A stretch of 64,000 nt of DNA from Pseudomonas bijieensis (GCF_013347965.1 NZ_CP048810.1:5765501-5829500); one strand, 5' to 3'. Positions 22,901 through 29,560 are shown, counted from the stretch's first letter. A program made the numbers and translations. Notes: a model not told the origin generated them from the letters alone.

Positions 22901-23163
22901 GGCATCTAATTGCAAGTATTTTTAACGGTCCTGGTGAGAAGTTGAATTTACTCCCCATGAATGGGAACTTAAACAAGGGTGTCTGGAAAACAATGGAAAA
23001 TGCTTGGGCAGACGCTCTAAAGGAGGGGAAATCTGTTAGGGTAAAAATTGAGCCTGTTTACTCTGGTGGGAATGTTCGACCCGATAGTTTTAACGTCGAG
23101 TACTCGATTGGTGGTGGTCGCCCTAAAGAAATTTTGTTTAATAATTCGCCAGGAGGTATTTGA
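13945..23163 (+). CDS. cdiA: CdiA-type contact-dependent inhibition effector, nuclease tip
   Basis: A 3072-residue exported filament. In order: extended signal peptide region (MNKHLYRIVFNKARG, residues 1-24) with hydrophobic core to the AWA-G cleavage site near 71; TPS/haemagglutination-activity domain (about 72-330, NPSGITCNGCGFIN at about 183-196); many filamentous-haemagglutinin repeats; a second repeat block after about 1600; a pretoxin region with VDNN at 2685-2688 (a variant of VENN); and a C-terminal nuclease domain with EGGHLIA (His2987), NLLPMNGNLNKGVW and RPDSFNVEYSI, resembling Endonuclea_NS_2 DNA/RNA non-specific endonucleases. From about 22,560 the bases become clearly AT-richer, marking a swapped toxin module. 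ATG 13945 is chosen because it starts the extended signal peptide. Confidence 0.94.
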   Translation: MNKHLYRIVFNKARGLLMVVAENVTSQVKAPGTRSGPSTGASACTATLGALRFALMTAIGLVSLSVAPAWAGTIVADPGAPAGQRPTVIQSANGTPQVNIQAPSAGGVSRNTYNQFDVDSRGVILNNGTGNSQTKLGGWIEGNPMLGNGSARVILNEVNASNPSQLRGYVEVAGQRAEVVIANPSGITCNGCGFINADRATLSTGRAQLENGRITGYTVQGGTINIEGKGLDARESDYTDLIARSVQVNAGVWANDLKVTAGRNQVNADNTQATPLPAADGEKPTVAIDVAKLGGMYAGKIMLVGTESGVGVRNAGQIGAMAGEVVISADGKLQNQGAISSATATRINATSVDNSGTLYAKGDLRLDSAGDIDNSGTVASQNNTTLTAKTIRSTKTSSLAAGVGVDGKLGSSGNLALRATTVKAQGQNLAGGDVGIGAADLDLSDSQTQGRNVTLTASVGDANLSGSQVDATQVLTAKAAKTLRTDAAKVSAGNLQLSARDVSNTGGELVQTGTADTSITAVATLDNSSGRIASNAGNVKLGANRLDNSEGKVEHAGKGTLDIQANQLAGSKGTLASNGKLSVKAGEVVVDDGLTQGQQITLDTTTLSNQRGRILQTGAQPMQVTARERFDNQAGQVSSPGAVVLKVGTLNNQGGKILATDNGALTVTADNEVNNGGGTLAASGTTRVSGELLDNTQGTVSAGGELHAEFDRLNNIGGTLAATQRMEIIAGQLNNTNGVLGSVKSGLLVNVSADALNNSGGRLEALGDIDLSAQGLNNQSGVISGQALDLDSHGMLVDNSQGTLNAGATLDLRSGELRNAAGLIQAKGKLFIDTGSQALNNLQSGTTQGISGQDAVEIHSANFNNRTGFLGAKGALVLKTTDLGNGSGGQIIGEKTVWVEGARVDNRGGQLQGLGDVQLVLGETLNNQGGLVRSAGTLGVNAGVLDNSATQGTNQGLEGRAMSLALNTFGNQAGAVRADEGLSIGVSQVLDNQGGLISAGKGLTITDRDTTQRRQAVHNLDGTLLAGSLLSLNAAYYAGTGRALSLGDLTFSLQSGLDLSGQIQANNKVDLSTDGAFNNSGKLLAGGLLQVHSQTLDNAANGEISAGQVRLTVNDSLTNRGLIDGQQVRVQASSLNNLGTGRLYGDRLAIATSALSNRDENGIAATIAARETLDIGTGTLDNREQALIFSAGDLAIGGALSATDKAQDRAQLLTNASATIEALGNLSLDVQSVRNTNEHFSTQQVEVSRTALQEFQLSGSPNRYQGDQISLRHDEVYYLNTPEGRKDNWNRYDYTRVVQETQIATSAPAQILSGGTMQINAGDVLNDKSRIIAGGLLQANIASLTNTELTGQRTTTDSGTATNFYRIQRKGRDRQGTAVTAYTPAPLIQDITLQPTVFAQNAAGNGTGTQIGARATQGVSEQIAATGTVSAPVGRTYEVTPIVQVAAQTTLNSKGVAEQIRSGGPSLALPNNSLFTTSPQTTSRYLIETDPRFASYRTWLSSDYMLQRLQVDPALTQQRLGDGFYEQKLIREQIAQLTGRRFLDGYANDEVQYRALIDNAVTVASQWQLVPGVALTSAQMAQLTSDIVWLVQKQVTLANGDTRNVLVPQVYVRVQEGDLNGSGALIAGQQLNLNIAGDLVNSGSLAGRSVMAITAQNIENLGGRIQADKVSLTARENLNNLGGLIGAVDSLSVKAGQDINVISSSRDSSSAQGTRTNLSRVAGLFVSGAQGTMGVSAGNDLNLTGAQVVNAGKGGSTLLEAGNNINLATVGEAHQQALTWNSSNWRKDASQTEVGSLIQGQGDVRLSAGEDLNARAGRVTSEQGAVFAEAKRDVNLTAGQNYQFADEAHKVKGSNGMFSSKTTTTRDTISQTSAEGSTLSGEQTYVQAGRDINLKGSNVVSTTQTVLVADNNVNIEADTDSSSERHDKSVKKSGLFSGGGIAVTLGTQQQSVKDLTTEHTAVASTVGSTAGDVLIEAGKGYRQVGSQVSAPQGNIDVTAQTIDVVEARNTRERERETLFKQTGFTLTVTNPVISAIQTSQQMKRASEKTDDGRMKALAAATAVMAANNAATAVAMDPGAAGGINISLSLGTKKNESTTTYTSDSAAGSTMTAGNDVRLRATGAGAASNITVQGSDIKAGRNASLLADGDINLLAARNIDKQETDSKGSSASIGIGFSLGARNGFTLDLGASGSRGQADGDGLTHTNTHVQAGNQLLLSSGGDTNLRGAVASGKQVLADIGGDLNIESLQDTNTYVVDEKNLGVGISLCIPPFCYGMSSVNGVSGSFGATDIDSNYASVIEQSGIKAGDDGFDIRVGGNTDLVGAVIASSDKAVQDGKNRLVTASLTSRDIKNKAEYDASTVSVGGGYREVGKDQQGNATSGGTQTPGTDLPKNDNDLSATMPIAISASDDASSVTRSGISGGTIVISNDAEQQKRTGKNGEQTVASLNRDVSSDRDTSNTLKPIFDEDEIRAGFEIVGAFSNEASTLLANKAKEVDLKRKQAEADRAKALDPNADLTDVQRLALLNNSQRLNAEARGIADKWGAGGTYRQITTALVGAASGNISGGNSAFVQGLVVNYVQQQGAGYIGDLVANGKLTEGSPLHAALHGIVACAGAAASSQSCGSGAAGAAASSLLTGLFSEASPDESESQREAKRNLIVSIVTGLAATSSSLDPATANSAAGAAVDNNWLATQQLVQAEKEYSEADGLGAKAKVIAKWAYINQKQDVLTRFGLGKGLVQAGWGDVEGLAQFLLHPVDGINGLKALINDPEARKQFGDGVVNELNAKLDRVKDALENGGDDRAVQLGQDIGELVWQVGSIATGVGGAAKGGVALAKAGIKVGTEGLEKMADVAKIAKADVSAGKPLQWSSVEGAYSGKLEGGYGPGTTTVNGKVVENPGDYSAGIKKPSKVLREVEINSGGKGAWSKELNKPEPDTIYKVDGNKIYQTDSLGRVEKVESDLSFVKNDRNTYQQCIAGKCGVAGDEGGHLIASIFNGPGEKLNLLPMNGNLNKGVWKTMENAWADALKEGKSVRVKIEPVYSGGNVRPDSFNVEYSIGGGRPKEILFNNSPGGI

Positions 23164-23495
23164 TGCGTAACGATAGTGATATTTATAATGACATTGGCGC
23201 GATTTTATTAGATGTCGCCCCAAAGGGGGCGTGTAAGGTTGTGATGCGCGCCCAGTTGGCGCAGGAGCTGGATAGCTGCGAGTATGAATATGACTTCGTA
23301 GATGAGCAAGGTAAGGTGTCTTGGTTTACCGCTGGAGGGCGTGCAAATACGGATATGCTGAAGCTGTTGGTGGAGCTCCGACATTGGTATTTCCAGAATA
23401 ATCTAACGGCAGGTATGTCTGTTTGGAGCGGCTGCGAAGTAACGATTGACTTGGTTAAAGGGAAAATTGGAATTGAATTTATATATTCGAAATGA
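23163..23495 (+). CDS. cdiI: CdiI-type immunity protein, YezG-like
   Basis: A 110-residue protein. Its layout (NDIGAILLDVAP... at the start, ..DMLKLLVELRHWYFQ.. in the middle, and VWSGCEVTIDLVKGKIGIEFIY at the end) resembles the YezG/DUF600 family, the immunity proteins of nuclease toxins such as YeeF. The ATG overlaps the cdiA stop by one base and is preceded by AGGAGG at ideal spacing; an in-frame TTG three bases earlier is possible. The gene shares the AT-rich composition of the cdiA tip, so toxin and immunity probably arrived together. The pairing is inferred from position and family. Confidence 0.82.
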   Translation: MRNDSDIYNDIGAILLDVAPKGACKVVMRAQLAQELDSCEYEYDFVDEQGKVSWFTAGGRANTDMLKLLVELRHWYFQNNLTAGMSVWSGCEVTIDLVKGKIGIEFIYSK

Positions 23496-24124
23496 ATGGG
23501 GGGCGGAAAATTATGAATCCTAAGTTTTTATGGGGGCGGGGATGGGGTGTTACAACAGAAAGAAGGAAATTTAATCTTTAGGTACAGAGGGATGGGAGTG
23601 TTTATTTATTTTCTAAGTAATTTTTTTCTCTGTTTTATGAATTTTTCTGGGGCGAGGCAATGGAGAGGGAGGATGTTGTCTTAATGGGCTTGCTCTCAGA
23701 GTATTGACGAGGGGTTGACGGTTTATAGGAAACTGCCAACTGAAGCTAAAGGTGGGATGCCTATCCGACATTTGGCGGCTCTAGCAATAGCAGGGGATGC
23801 TGGGCGTTTAGACGAATATAAAAGGAGTTTTGAGAAAGGCGACAGGCTCGAATTTGTGCCTTACCTTTAGGGTTCGCAGGTCTTGAGCTTCCGGCCGCCC
23901 CTAGTTGCGGCGACGGGTTGATTGCTACCTATACTGTTAAGCTTCCCATCAGAGGGAAAGAGGGAACGGATTTATTTGTTAAAAGGGGCGGATTTATTTA
24001 ATTGTTAGGCTCCTAGGTTTACAAAAAAATCTGTCTCCTTTTCTTGGTAGTCAGTATTTTAGTCCTGTTGCTATCTTCGAGAAAATTTTTCAGGTGAGGT
24101 TGTTGTACCTCGGAATGCTTTGTA
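23496..24124 (+). other. Degenerate AT-rich region behind cdiI
   Basis: 629 bases without an intact gene. They hold the broken immunity-like fragment at 23685-23870 and a second open stretch at about 23886-24001, which reads LELPAAPSCGDGLIATYTV and onward to a TAA, with no start. Composition matches the neighbouring cdiA tip. This looks like decayed toxin/immunity modules left by earlier exchanges. Confidence 0.6.
23685..23870 (+). pseudogene. Immunity-like protein remnant
   Basis: Sixty-one codons in one frame read WACSQSIDEGLTVYRKLP, continue with KGGMPIRHLAALAIAG, and end EKGDRLEFVPYL before TAG. This is a protein-like C-terminus with no start; a stop lies immediately upstream. An open stretch beginning MEREDVVL (23660-23683) would join it if one A in TTAATGG were removed, so a frameshift is one cause of the break. 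I believe this C-terminal pattern recurs in small pseudomonad immunity-type proteins, but cannot name the family. Confidence 0.55.
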
Positions 24125-24481
24125 ATGAAGTTGAAAATTGAATTTCCCAAGAATTTGGTTGCTGATGAGCTGCTACGGCAGGAACGGATCCCCTGTGTAT
24201 GCAAAATAGCCAGGGAATTTGAGATTTTTTTTGCGGAAACTATTCCTGAGTCGTCTGGAGTGGTGGTGGAGTGGGATCGGAAAGAACTGGAGTTAAGAGC
24301 TGTTGCAGGGGCGGGTGGTCAGTACACGCATCATGCTTCTGGTTTGATTACCCTGAAGGAGGTTGGGGATGGGGTGTATGAAATAATTGATCTTGAGATG
24401 TTTTATAGGAGTTTTGGTTGGTGCGCTATCTTGAAGAATGGTGAATATGCACCACCAGGGGACTTCTGGGACGAAGAGTGA
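24125..24481 (+). CDS. Unassigned 118-residue protein in immunity-gene array
   Basis: Not recognised. The protein is cytosolic by appearance: no signal peptide or membrane segment, acidic, starting MKLKIEFPKNLVADELLRQE and ending PPGDFWDEE. It alternates short beta-like segments (GVVVEWDRKELELRAV, GLITLKEVGDGVYEIIDLEMF). Small size, acidity, AT-rich bases and position behind a CDI module suggest an orphan immunity protein. The ribosome-binding site is weak. Confidence 0.6.
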   Translation: MKLKIEFPKNLVADELLRQERIPCVCKIAREFEIFFAETIPESSGVVVEWDRKELELRAVAGAGGQYTHHASGLITLKEVGDGVYEIIDLEMFYRSFGWCAILKNGEYAPPGDFWDEE

Positions 24482-24532
24482 AGGTTGCGGGGATTTATTG
24501 CTGCCTTCACCAGAAAATGGTGGAAATTAGAC

Positions 24533-25153
24533 ATGAAGTCTTTGTTGTCCGACTGGTGCGCCTTCTGTGAGGGAAAGGCAGTCTTCGATAAATCTCATTT
24601 TTTGGGATTGTTGAAAGCGCATAGTGGTTCTGAGGAAGTTCGACGTATATTCAGCTATTTTCCGTTTTCGGAAAAGTTGGTTGATAGAGCTGAGCGCGTT
24701 CTTGCTTCTGGAAATTTGGAGAAGTCCCTGTATCTCCTGCCAAAATTTAAAGTTGGAGAGGTCGAATTGATTCGGCTAGGCCGGGAGTGGCTCAAGGAGC
24801 AAGAAAGAGTATGTGGGGTACTCGGCGATTCCGAAGTTCTAAAAATTTGTGAAGATGCCCGAGTGGTTTTTGTTGATGGTCACGATATGGACCACTGGCT
24901 TCAACGAGATATTCCTCATTATTGGTTGTTTGATGAGGTTGGGGATGTAGTCAGGGGAAGCAGGGTTTCTGATACTGACCAAACTTACGCGCTGTTCGAG
25001 GCGCTTTATGGATTGGCTGCGGATTATTATCTTGCTTGGTACATTGGGCGGCCATTATTTAAGTTTGATATTGATTTGGAACCCTATTTTAGATTCTGGC
25101 GGGCTGGAGGAAGGTGTGCTCTCACCGAGAGTGGGTTCTTTGTAACCAACTAG
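24533..25153 (+). CDS. Unassigned 206-residue protein in immunity-gene array
   Basis: Not recognised. The protein starts MKSLLSDWCAFCEGKAVFDK, is rich in aromatic residues and acidic patches (VVFVDGHDMDHWLQRDIPHYWLFDE), and has no signal peptide. An in-frame TTG at 24485, four bases after the previous stop, could add 16 residues; the ATG is preferred though its ribosome-binding site is only moderate. Composition and position again suggest an orphan immunity protein of a type I cannot name. Confidence 0.6.
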   Translation: MKSLLSDWCAFCEGKAVFDKSHFLGLLKAHSGSEEVRRIFSYFPFSEKLVDRAERVLASGNLEKSLYLLPKFKVGEVELIRLGREWLKEQERVCGVLGDSEVLKICEDARVVFVDGHDMDHWLQRDIPHYWLFDEVGDVVRGSRVSDTDQTYALFEALYGLAADYYLAWYIGRPLFKFDIDLEPYFRFWRAGGRCALTESGFFVTN

Positions 25154-25208
25154 AAGTAGCATGGTAAACGGAAGGGCGTCCGTACTGGCGTCAAAGGAGC
25201 GCACCTGA

Positions 25209-26084
25209 ATGGATGAAATCAACGTCCGGCTTCATCAGCACCGGTGCTGGCTGTCACAGGCGGACGGCCTGACGGCGCAAGAGCTTGACTATATCGATGA
25301 GGATCTTGCCAGCGACTCATTAAACGGATTGGACAATGTGGCTGACTCGCTGGGGATGCTGGCGACTTATTACGGTATTCGGGGTGAAGTCGCCATCAGT
25401 GACGGAGAGGCTTCTGGCTGGGAGCAGGTTTCGCGCTCGATGATGTACCGTTATTGGGCGCTGATGCTCAAGGCAAAGGCTTTCACCAAAACGAGTTTTC
25501 TTCAAGGCATCCAAACTGTCCCCAATCTGACTAACCAGTTGAGCATTGCTGGGTGCTTGCTGGCCGGGTTGATAGTGGCTGATCGTCGTGATCTGGCTGC
25601 GTCCGTGGCCGATGTGCTCGCGGGAATGTTGACCGTCAAAGGCGCCGTCGATTCTGGCTATCTTGAGCAGCGTCGATTCGAACCTTTCATGCTCTGGCTT
25701 TATTCAGTCTATTCGCAAGGTCCTGCGCTTCCAGAGATCAAGTCGACGGATCTGGGAATTTATCAAAGCGTGATAGACGAGTGGACAAATGGAAAAGGGC
25801 TTGCTCATGCACTGGAAGGGCTATGTCACTATCACTTATCCAAAGCTGAAGACAACGGTGGGCCCTGGGACCCTGAGTTCAAATATGCGCCTTTCGATTT
25901 GTTGCCCTTGGAGGTCCACGCCATTTTCCGGGTTCGGCAGCAACTAGGTTTGACTGTTCCAGCTATTTCGAGCCCTTTGTTGTCCGCAAAGACAGCTGCG
26001 CTAGAAAACCTGGTCATCATTTCTGATCAGCTTGCTGTCCGGGTGGAGGCTGCCTACGAGCGTTTCTTCGGGCTTTCGACGTAG
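25209..26084 (+). CDS. Imm49-like immunity protein (tentative)
   Basis: A 291-residue, mostly helical protein without signal peptide. The pattern of helical repeats with ALEGLCHYHLSKAED and a later DLLPLEVHAIFRVRQQLGL resembles immunity proteins of the Imm49 type, which have a conserved C-terminal LCxYHL...PLE...G region. This is from memory of the family pattern and unverified. A good ribosome-binding site (AAAGGAGCG) precedes the ATG. Base composition is closer to the chromosome than that of the two genes upstream. Confidence 0.6.
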   Translation: MDEINVRLHQHRCWLSQADGLTAQELDYIDEDLASDSLNGLDNVADSLGMLATYYGIRGEVAISDGEASGWEQVSRSMMYRYWALMLKAKAFTKTSFLQGIQTVPNLTNQLSIAGCLLAGLIVADRRDLAASVADVLAGMLTVKGAVDSGYLEQRRFEPFMLWLYSVYSQGPALPEIKSTDLGIYQSVIDEWTNGKGLAHALEGLCHYHLSKAEDNGGPWDPEFKYAPFDLLPLEVHAIFRVRQQLGLTVPAISSPLLSAKTAALENLVIISDQLAVRVEAAYERFFGLST

Positions 26085-26119
26085 GCGCGACCTTAAGCAA
26101 TGACATGCGGCGAGCTGAA

Positions 26120-26716
26120 ATGAAATATTACTTGTTGCGAGAAGATGTGCAGTTTCCTGAGCGCTGGTATTTGGGCGATATAAAGCACTGTAATAACTGG
26201 CTCTTTATCGATCCCCCTTCTGAGTACATGGAGCCATGTACCTACGCCCTTGAGGTTCTTGAGGAAGGTGTGAGTCTAGATTTTTCCTTGGCTGGATATG
26301 CCTCTGTGCCGATCTTGAGCGAGAAAGCCAGGGACGCATTGGTGGGGATTCCCGACGTTGATGAGCCGTATATGAATGTCGTGCTTGAGCCTGTGACGGT
26401 GGCGGGTGAGCGAGCTCACGATCGTCACTATGTAATGATTGTCGAGACCCAATTGGATTGTGTAGACGAATCACGGTCCGCTTTCAAAAAATATGAGGTC
26501 AATGATCCCGTACGATCTGATCGAGCTGGCGAATACAGCGTCTTTCTGAATCTCGTCATTGATCCTGCCAAGGTTCAGGGGAAACATATTTTTCGTGTCA
26601 GGAAACACTTGGGGGCATTGATCGTTAGCGAAGATGTGAAGCTTCGGCTGGAGCGAGCGGGGCTCACAGGGATGCTATTCGAGGGTGTGAATGGCGAGAG
26701 CGAAGTTATTTGCTGA
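26120..26716 (+). CDS. Imm11 family (DUF1629-like) immunity protein
   Basis: A 198-residue protein starting MKYYLL, the usual opening of Imm11/DUF1629 proteins, with the family-like C-terminus FRVRKHLGALIVSEDVKLRLERAGLTGMLFEGV. The ATG at 26120 is preferred over 26105 for that reason. No signal peptide. Imm11 proteins are known as immunity partners of polymorphic toxins; no partner toxin is present here, so this is an orphan. Last gene of the accessory stretch. Confidence 0.68.
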   Translation: MKYYLLREDVQFPERWYLGDIKHCNNWLFIDPPSEYMEPCTYALEVLEEGVSLDFSLAGYASVPILSEKARDALVGIPDVDEPYMNVVLEPVTVAGERAHDRHYVMIVETQLDCVDESRSAFKKYEVNDPVRSDRAGEYSVFLNLVIDPAKVQGKHIFRVRKHLGALIVSEDVKLRLERAGLTGMLFEGVNGESEVIC

Positions 26717-27222
26717 TTAGCGGAAACCAGTACATGCCTGGCGAGGCAAGAGGCTGAATCGCCTGCTACGGTGGTGAAGAATAAGGTGATTTTCTGTTGA
26801 GGTGTTGGCGCGTCGTGAGTGAACCCAGTTTCGCGTTGATGGGTTGAGGGATGAAGCCTGACACCACCCGTGGCGAGGGAGCTTGCTCCCGCTCGGTTGC
26901 GCAGCAGCCGCCAAAAACAGGTCCGCTGCGCGGCCCAGCGGGAGCAAGCTCCTCGCCACGGGGGTTCAGCCAACCCCCTGCGCTCGGTTTCTCCCACTCG
27001 TTCCTCTTAACGGAATGCCATCGCCTGCCGATAACCCGATGAGCCCGGTTTTCTCCAGCGTTTCGGCTCGCAATGTGCGTCACGACACAGCCAGGCCAAG
27101 CGGTTGCTGAAACCCCTTGAACGTTGCCGGCTGGTGGCTATCATCTGCGCGCCTCGGGGCTGTGACACGGCGTTTCGTTGTTATGCCATTGGGTTATTTT
27201 CTTACTTGCCTGGACATCCTCG
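26717..27222. other. Intergenic region at the right end of the accessory block
   Basis: 506 bases with a REP pair (26867-26963) and no gene. I looked for a copy of the tRNA-Arg(CCU) 3' end that would mark an island boundary and did not see one. Confidence 0.4.
26867..26963. repeat. REP palindrome pair, GTGGCGAGGGAGC type
   Basis: Inverted arms CCCGTGGCGAGG(G)AGCTTGCTCCC and its complement flank a GC-rich centre. It is the first of the many REP elements seen from here rightwards. Confidence 0.8.
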
Positions 27223-28830
27223 ATGCTGGCGTACCACCAAAAAAGTTTTCTGATCGTCGATGATTTCTCGGATTTCCGCAGTTCGATCCGGTCCATGCTG
27301 CGTGAGCTGGGCGTCAAGGACGTGGACACCGCCGACACCGGTGAAGTGGCGCTGCGCATGTGCTCGCAGAAGCGTTATGACTTCATCCTGCAGGACTATC
27401 ACCTGGGCGACGGGCGCAAGAATGGCCAGCAGGTGCTCGAAGACCTGATGGTCGAGAAGTTGATCAGCCATGAAAGTGTGTTCCTCATGGTGACCGCCGA
27501 GACCAGCCAGGCGATGGTGCTCAGTGCCCTGGAGCATGAGCCCGATGCGTACCTGACCAAACCGTTCAACCGCTCCGGCCTGGCCCAGCGGCTGGAACGG
27601 CTCGAGCAGCGCAAGACCTTGCTCAAGCCGATCCTGCAGGCCCTGGATCGTGGCAAGCCAATGGAAGTGCTCAATGCCTGCATCGCCCTGTGCAAGCAGG
27701 ATCCGCGCTACGGGCCGTTGTGCCTGCGTTATCGCGCCGATGCGTTGCGCGACCTGAATCAGAACGAAGCCCTGGAGCGACTGTACAACTCCATCCTCGC
27801 GGATCGCCCGTTGCCGTGGGCCTACGCAGGGCTGGGCAAGTTGATGTTCAAGCGCGGCCAGGTGGGGCAGGCCAAGGCCGTTTATGAAAAGGCCCTGAAA
27901 GTCTTCCCGATGATGCCGGCGTTGTACGACGGCATGGCTGAGGTGTTGGTGGCCGAAGGTGACACCAAACAGGCGCAGCAGGTGCTGGAAGAGGCGGTGC
28001 GCCTGTCGCCGCTGGCGGTGCGTCGTCAATCGTTGCTGGGCAAGCTGGCGATGACCAACGAAGACTACGACACGGCGTCCAAGGCCTATCGCCAGGCGGT
28101 CGGGCAGGGCGCGCAGTCGCGCTTCAAGGACCCGGAAAGCAACCTCGGCCTGGCCCATGCGCTGATCAGCAAGGGCAGCGAAAAAGGTCTCGACACCCGG
28201 ACGCGGCTGGAGATCAACACCACCCTCAGCGCCGTGGCGAAGGAGAACCTCAACGACCCGGGTCTGCAGGTGCGGGCGCGGTTGATGAAAGCCACTAGCC
28301 TGTTGCTCAACGATGCCGAGACCGCCGAGAAACTCACCGAACAGGCTTTGCAGCGTCTCGATGGCATGGAGCAGTTCATGAGTGCCGAGGCCGCGTTGCT
28401 GGTGGCCAAGCAGTTGCAAATGCTCGGACAGACCAGCGCCGGCGAATCGATGCTCAAGAACTGCGCGGAAATCTACGGTGATGACCCGACGGTAATGCAA
28501 GGCATCGCCAAGCTGACCGACGACCCGAACATCCTCAACCAGGGCAATGCCGCCGCCGAGCTCAACCGCGAAGGCGTGCGGGTCTACAAGACCGGCGCGT
28601 TGCCGGAGGCACGGGAGCTGTTCCGCCGGGCCCTGAAGATGCAACCGAAGAACATCAGTATTGCCCTGAACATGGCGCAATCGCTGCTGCATGGCACCGA
28701 CACCAATGTGGAGTCGGAGCTGCTGCTGGAGTGCCGCGCCTGCCTGAAACTGGTGGGCATGATGCCCGACACCGATGCGCGTTTTGCGCGTTATCAAAAA
28801 CTGCGAAGCAAGGCATTTGGCGATGAATGA
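27223..28830 (+). CDS. Response regulator with receiver and TPR-like C-terminal region
   Basis: A 535-residue protein. The receiver domain occupies residues 1-125: acidic pair at 13-14, phospho-acceptor Asp58 in LQDYHLGDG, and TKPF near 115. The rest is a long array of TPR-like helical pairs (for example AYAGLGKLMFKRGQVGQAKAVYEKALKVFP and GVRVYKTGALPEARELFRRALKMQP). No DNA-binding or enzymatic output domain is visible, so output is probably through protein contacts. The stop overlaps the start of the kinase gene by eight bases, so the pair is co-translated. ATG 27223 is chosen because it opens the receiver domain. Confidence 0.9.
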   Translation: MLAYHQKSFLIVDDFSDFRSSIRSMLRELGVKDVDTADTGEVALRMCSQKRYDFILQDYHLGDGRKNGQQVLEDLMVEKLISHESVFLMVTAETSQAMVLSALEHEPDAYLTKPFNRSGLAQRLERLEQRKTLLKPILQALDRGKPMEVLNACIALCKQDPRYGPLCLRYRADALRDLNQNEALERLYNSILADRPLPWAYAGLGKLMFKRGQVGQAKAVYEKALKVFPMMPALYDGMAEVLVAEGDTKQAQQVLEEAVRLSPLAVRRQSLLGKLAMTNEDYDTASKAYRQAVGQGAQSRFKDPESNLGLAHALISKGSEKGLDTRTRLEINTTLSAVAKENLNDPGLQVRARLMKATSLLLNDAETAEKLTEQALQRLDGMEQFMSAEAALLVAKQLQMLGQTSAGESMLKNCAEIYGDDPTVMQGIAKLTDDPNILNQGNAAAELNREGVRVYKTGALPEARELFRRALKMQPKNISIALNMAQSLLHGTDTNVESELLLECRACLKLVGMMPDTDARFARYQKLRSKAFGDE

Positions 28831-29515
28831 CAGCGAACAGGCACTCGATTTTTCCACGGTGATCGCGTCTACCGTGCACGACATGAAAAACTCCCTGACC
28901 TTGCTCATGCAGGCGCATACGCAATGGCTCGAGCGCTTGCCCGATGTCGAGCGACAGACCTCGGAGCAGGGCGTCATCGAGTTCGAGTTCGCCCATCTCA
29001 ATGGCCTTATGGTGCAGTTGCTGGGGCTGTACAAGCTCGGCGTCAACCAGTTGCCGCTACACCCGGCCTATCATGAGCTGGACGATTTCATCGAGGCGCA
29101 ACTGGCCGGCCATCAGGATGTATTCCGCAGCCGGGGGATCATGGTCACCTACGAGGTCGACCCGCTCAGCCCCCTGGGCTTTTTCGACCGCGAGCTGGTG
29201 GCTTCGGTGCTCGACAACTGCATCAACAACGCCATTCGCCATGCGCGCCAGACGCTGCTGATCAGCGTGAGTGATGAGGCCGGGCAACTGGTGCTGACCA
29301 TCAATGACGACGGCGAAGGTTACCCACCAGAGATGATCGAGCGTCAGGCCGAGTATGTGCAGGGCATCAACCACAGCAGCGGCAGCACCGGGTTGGGCTT
29401 GTACTTTGCTGCGCGGATTGCCGGGCTGCACCAGCGTGGCGGCGTGAGCGGGCGCACCGAGATTGCCAATGGCGGGGTGTTGGGCGGTGGGGTGTTCCGG
29501 CTTTACTTGCCCTGA
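28823..29515 (+). CDS. Small sensor histidine kinase, partner of the TPR response regulator
   Basis: A 230-residue soluble kinase with no membrane segment or sensor domain. The H-box is STVHDMKNSLTLL (His19). The HATPase domain covers about 130-230: N-box LDNCINNAIRHA, G1 NDDGEGYP, G2 STGLGLYFAARIAG. Phosphate must come from signals sensed by another protein or by the short N-terminal region. It overlaps the response-regulator gene. Confidence 0.9.
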   Translation: MNDSEQALDFSTVIASTVHDMKNSLTLLMQAHTQWLERLPDVERQTSEQGVIEFEFAHLNGLMVQLLGLYKLGVNQLPLHPAYHELDDFIEAQLAGHQDVFRSRGIMVTYEVDPLSPLGFFDRELVASVLDNCINNAIRHARQTLLISVSDEAGQLVLTINDDGEGYPPEMIERQAEYVQGINHSSGSTGLGLYFAARIAGLHQRGGVSGRTEIANGGVLGGGVFRLYLP

Positions 29516-29560
29516 GCGTGCGCCCCATAAATCCCCCCTACCAGCCAAATCTCCTGTGGG

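Noticed and set aside
26717..27222. Attachment-site copy of the tRNA-Arg(CCU) 3' end
   Set aside because: Looked for the terminal tRNA sequence and found no match.
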